Part shown: in pieces, positions 31,536 to 32,467 of the stretch
Layout: each line of letters starts with the position of its first letter
How positions within the stretch are numbered: the first letter of the stretch is position 1
Origin: Bacillota bacterium
GTDB lineage: Bacteria > Bacillota > Clostridia > Christensenellales > Aristaeellaceae
Assembly (NCBI GenBank): GCA_023421395.1
Contig: JAEZTL010000044.1
Span: 1 to 32,467, forward strand
Length of the DNA stretch: 32,467 nucleotides
Direction of reading: 5' to 3'
Translations under genes and position numbers: made by a program
The notes under the pieces: model-generated
The model's database searches: none
What the model saw: the letters and a program-made list of their open reading frames with translations, nothing else
What the model was told of the DNA's origin: nothing

Positions 31536-32243
31536 TCATTCAATCCCATGTTCACCATGCTTTTCTTGCGTATCGTGCGTTCTTTTTGAGATATAGAGGG
31601 TCCCGTTCGAGGCCAGTCCCGCATAAAATACTTCGCCAATATCCGGAACTCCCTGTGAATCAAGTTCTTTGAGGAGCCATTCTTCTGTCATATTGGTCGA
31701 ATTCAGGTTCTCGTACATGATTTTTCCGTCCAAGATTATATCTTTGGTAATCCCGGATTCAATAGGAATCATCTGCATATCTTTGGGTGTCAATGGTTTG
31801 TTGACTGCTTTGAGCAATACAGAAAGGGTCCCTGAGTTCTCCAGTATTGCGTAATGAACATCAGAAATATTGAATACATCCTTAAAACGCAGCATCGAAT
31901 GCAACTCATTGATTGTGACGCGACCTTTTCGCATATTGGAATCAAGAATTATCCCATTCTCTATGATGATCAATGGCTCGGAATTGATCAGCTTGCGGAA
32001 CCTGAAACTCTTTATATGGCATTGGCCACTTGCCAGCCCCAAGAGTCCAAATGTTATCAATACCGTTACCGCGGTGTGGAAGGAGTTGTCCCTTCCAATT
32101 CCGATGTTTGCCGTAACAGATCCGAAAGTTATAACCACCGCAAAATCAAAAAAGGTCATCTGGGACAAGGCTTTTCTCCCCAATATCCGCGCCATGGCAA
32201 TGAGTATGATAAAGGCAAAAAAAGTACGCAGGATTGCATACAC
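31536..32243 (-). CDS. DUF421/YetF family membrane protein
   Basis: The 235-residue protein (from GTG 32243) has N-terminal hydrophobic helices, with the family signature ARILGRKALSQMTFFDFAVV and ITFGSVTANIGIG, then the cytoplasmic DUF421 domain (LIIIENGIILDSNMRKGRVT, LHSMLRFKDVFNISDVHYAIL, GTLSVLLKAVNKPLTPKDM). Related B. subtilis proteins YetF and YdfS have unknown function, some linked to sporulation membranes. The gene is AT-richer than its neighbours, suggesting transfer. GTG 32243 has no ribosome site, while a strong GGAGGTGA (complement of 32265-32272) points to an ATT codon at 32258-32256, adding five residues (ILIDI). It is terminated by noise, not by a clear hairpin. Confidence 0.9.
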   Translation of the reverse strand: MYAILRTFFAFIILIAMARILGRKALSQMTFFDFAVVITFGSVTANIGIGRDNSFHTAVTVLITFGLLGLASGQCHIKSFRFRKLINSEPLIIIENGIILDSNMRKGRVTINELHSMLRFKDVFNISDVHYAILENSGTLSVLLKAVNKPLTPKDMQMIPIESGITKDIILDGKIMYENLNSTNMTEEWLLKELDSQGVPDIGEVFYAGLASNGTLYISKRTHDTQEKHGEHGIE

Positions 32244-32264
32244 GATATCGATAAGAATATAGAC

Positions 32265-32272
32265 TCACCTCC
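32265..32272 (-). promoter_or_regulatory. Strong ribosome binding site of the DUF421 gene
   Basis: On the minus strand the sequence reads GGAGGTGA. The only in-frame codon at proper distance is ATT (32258-32256); the in-frame GTG used for the CDS call is about 21 bases downstream. The upstream in-frame stop TGA overlaps this site, so no ATG exists upstream. Confidence 0.6.
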
Positions 32273-32313
32273 AGCCAACTACACTTGATGGCTTCTTGGA
32301 ATCATTGAGACGA

Positions 32314-32338
32314 GGCGGGAAGCAGCTGCTTGCCCGCC
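32314..32338 (-). other. Hairpin downstream of the copper-binding protein gene
   Basis: GGCGGG (32314-32319) pairs with CCCGCC (32333-32338), and the inner AAGCAGCTGCTT is itself a palindrome. On the minus strand it follows the stop of the gene at 32360-32467. It has no T-run, so it may be a weak terminator. Confidence 0.45.
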
Positions 32339-32359
32339 CCAGATGTCATAAGCCGTCAA

Positions 32360-32467
32360 TCAGCCACGAGCCATCATGTTGCACTCACTTGCGCAAGTCT
32401 TGCACTCGTTGGCGCAGGCTTTGCAGTGGTCATCCTTGAACATTGCACACTCCTGCTCACACTTCTG
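32360..32467 (-). CDS. Four-helix bundle copper-binding protein (DUF326-like), 3' end only
   Basis: Only the last 35 residues are in the window; the 5' part lies beyond it. The visible end reads QKCEQECAMFKDDHCKACA, then NECKTCASECNMMARG and stop. The closely spaced Cys residues in the pattern CxxxC and CxxCxxxC, with a His next to a Cys, match the C-terminal helix of Cys-rich four-helix bundle copper-storage-type proteins (PF03860), which bind Cu(I) along the inside of the bundle. Oriented like the DUF421 gene, with 88 bases between that gene's likely ATT start and this stop, it may be in the same transcript. Confidence 0.75.
   Translation of the reverse strand, partial: QKCEQECAMFKDDHCKACANECKTCASECNMMARG

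Overview
The window looks like a chromosomal segment of a GC-rich Bacillota, most likely class Clostridia (Christensenellales/Oscillospirales-like). The grounds are a ferredoxin-dependent 2-oxoacid oxidoreductase next to rubrerythrin (anaerobe), strong Shine-Dalgarno sites, a sortase with a Gram-positive cell-wall adhesin, a DUF2318/HMA-SafE pair, and a tRNA with encoded CCA. The taxonomic call is inference; no marker gene is present.

Left part (1-7.7 kb): a tRNA-Leu(UAA) with its own promoter and a perfect palindromic terminator; a leftward pair (SAM methyltransferase, then a small membrane protein); a rightward phosphinothricin-acetyltransferase-like GNAT; a decayed HMA-SafE-cupredoxin fusion gene followed by its usual partner, an intact DUF2318 lipoprotein; a leftward M18 aminopeptidase; and a rightward two-gene unit (URO-D-family protein plus GATase1-like protein) closed by a terminator.

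Centre (7.9-23.7 kb): a cell-surface module. A class B sortase with an unusually long disordered stalk precedes a giant adhesin locus of 13.3 kb, then a small secreted Ig-like protein and a strong terminator. The adhesin reads as one protein of about 4,441 residues: signal peptide, Pro/Thr/Glu repeats, head region, about 17 SpaA/prealbumin-like domains, DUF11-type and SdrD_B-type domains, four tandem FctA-type pilin domains, CnaB domains, and a C-terminal LLKTG sorting signal. In this sequence it is broken by a -1 frameshift near 9950, an in-frame TGA at 11863 explained by two compensating 1-base homopolymer changes, and a -1 frameshift at a C-run near 17526. The lesions are either sequencing/assembly errors or a recent loss or phase-variation event; the surrounding code is otherwise intact.

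Right part (23.9-32.5 kb): a GNAT acetyltransferase; a leftward three-gene operon (2-oxoacid:ferredoxin oxidoreductase gamma-alpha fusion, beta subunit, rubrerythrin); a leftward membrane ferredoxin (NapH/CcoG-like) and a small anchored partner; about 1.3 kb without a recognisable gene; a candidate structured RNA locus (promoter, two 54-bp direct repeats around nested helices, T-run terminator) at 31.14-31.49 kb; an AT-richer DUF421/YetF membrane protein with a problematic start codon; and the 3' end of a Cys-rich four-helix copper-binding protein running off the window. Several perfect palindromes (23.84-23.90, 24.75, 28.29 kb) lie in the gaps between genes.
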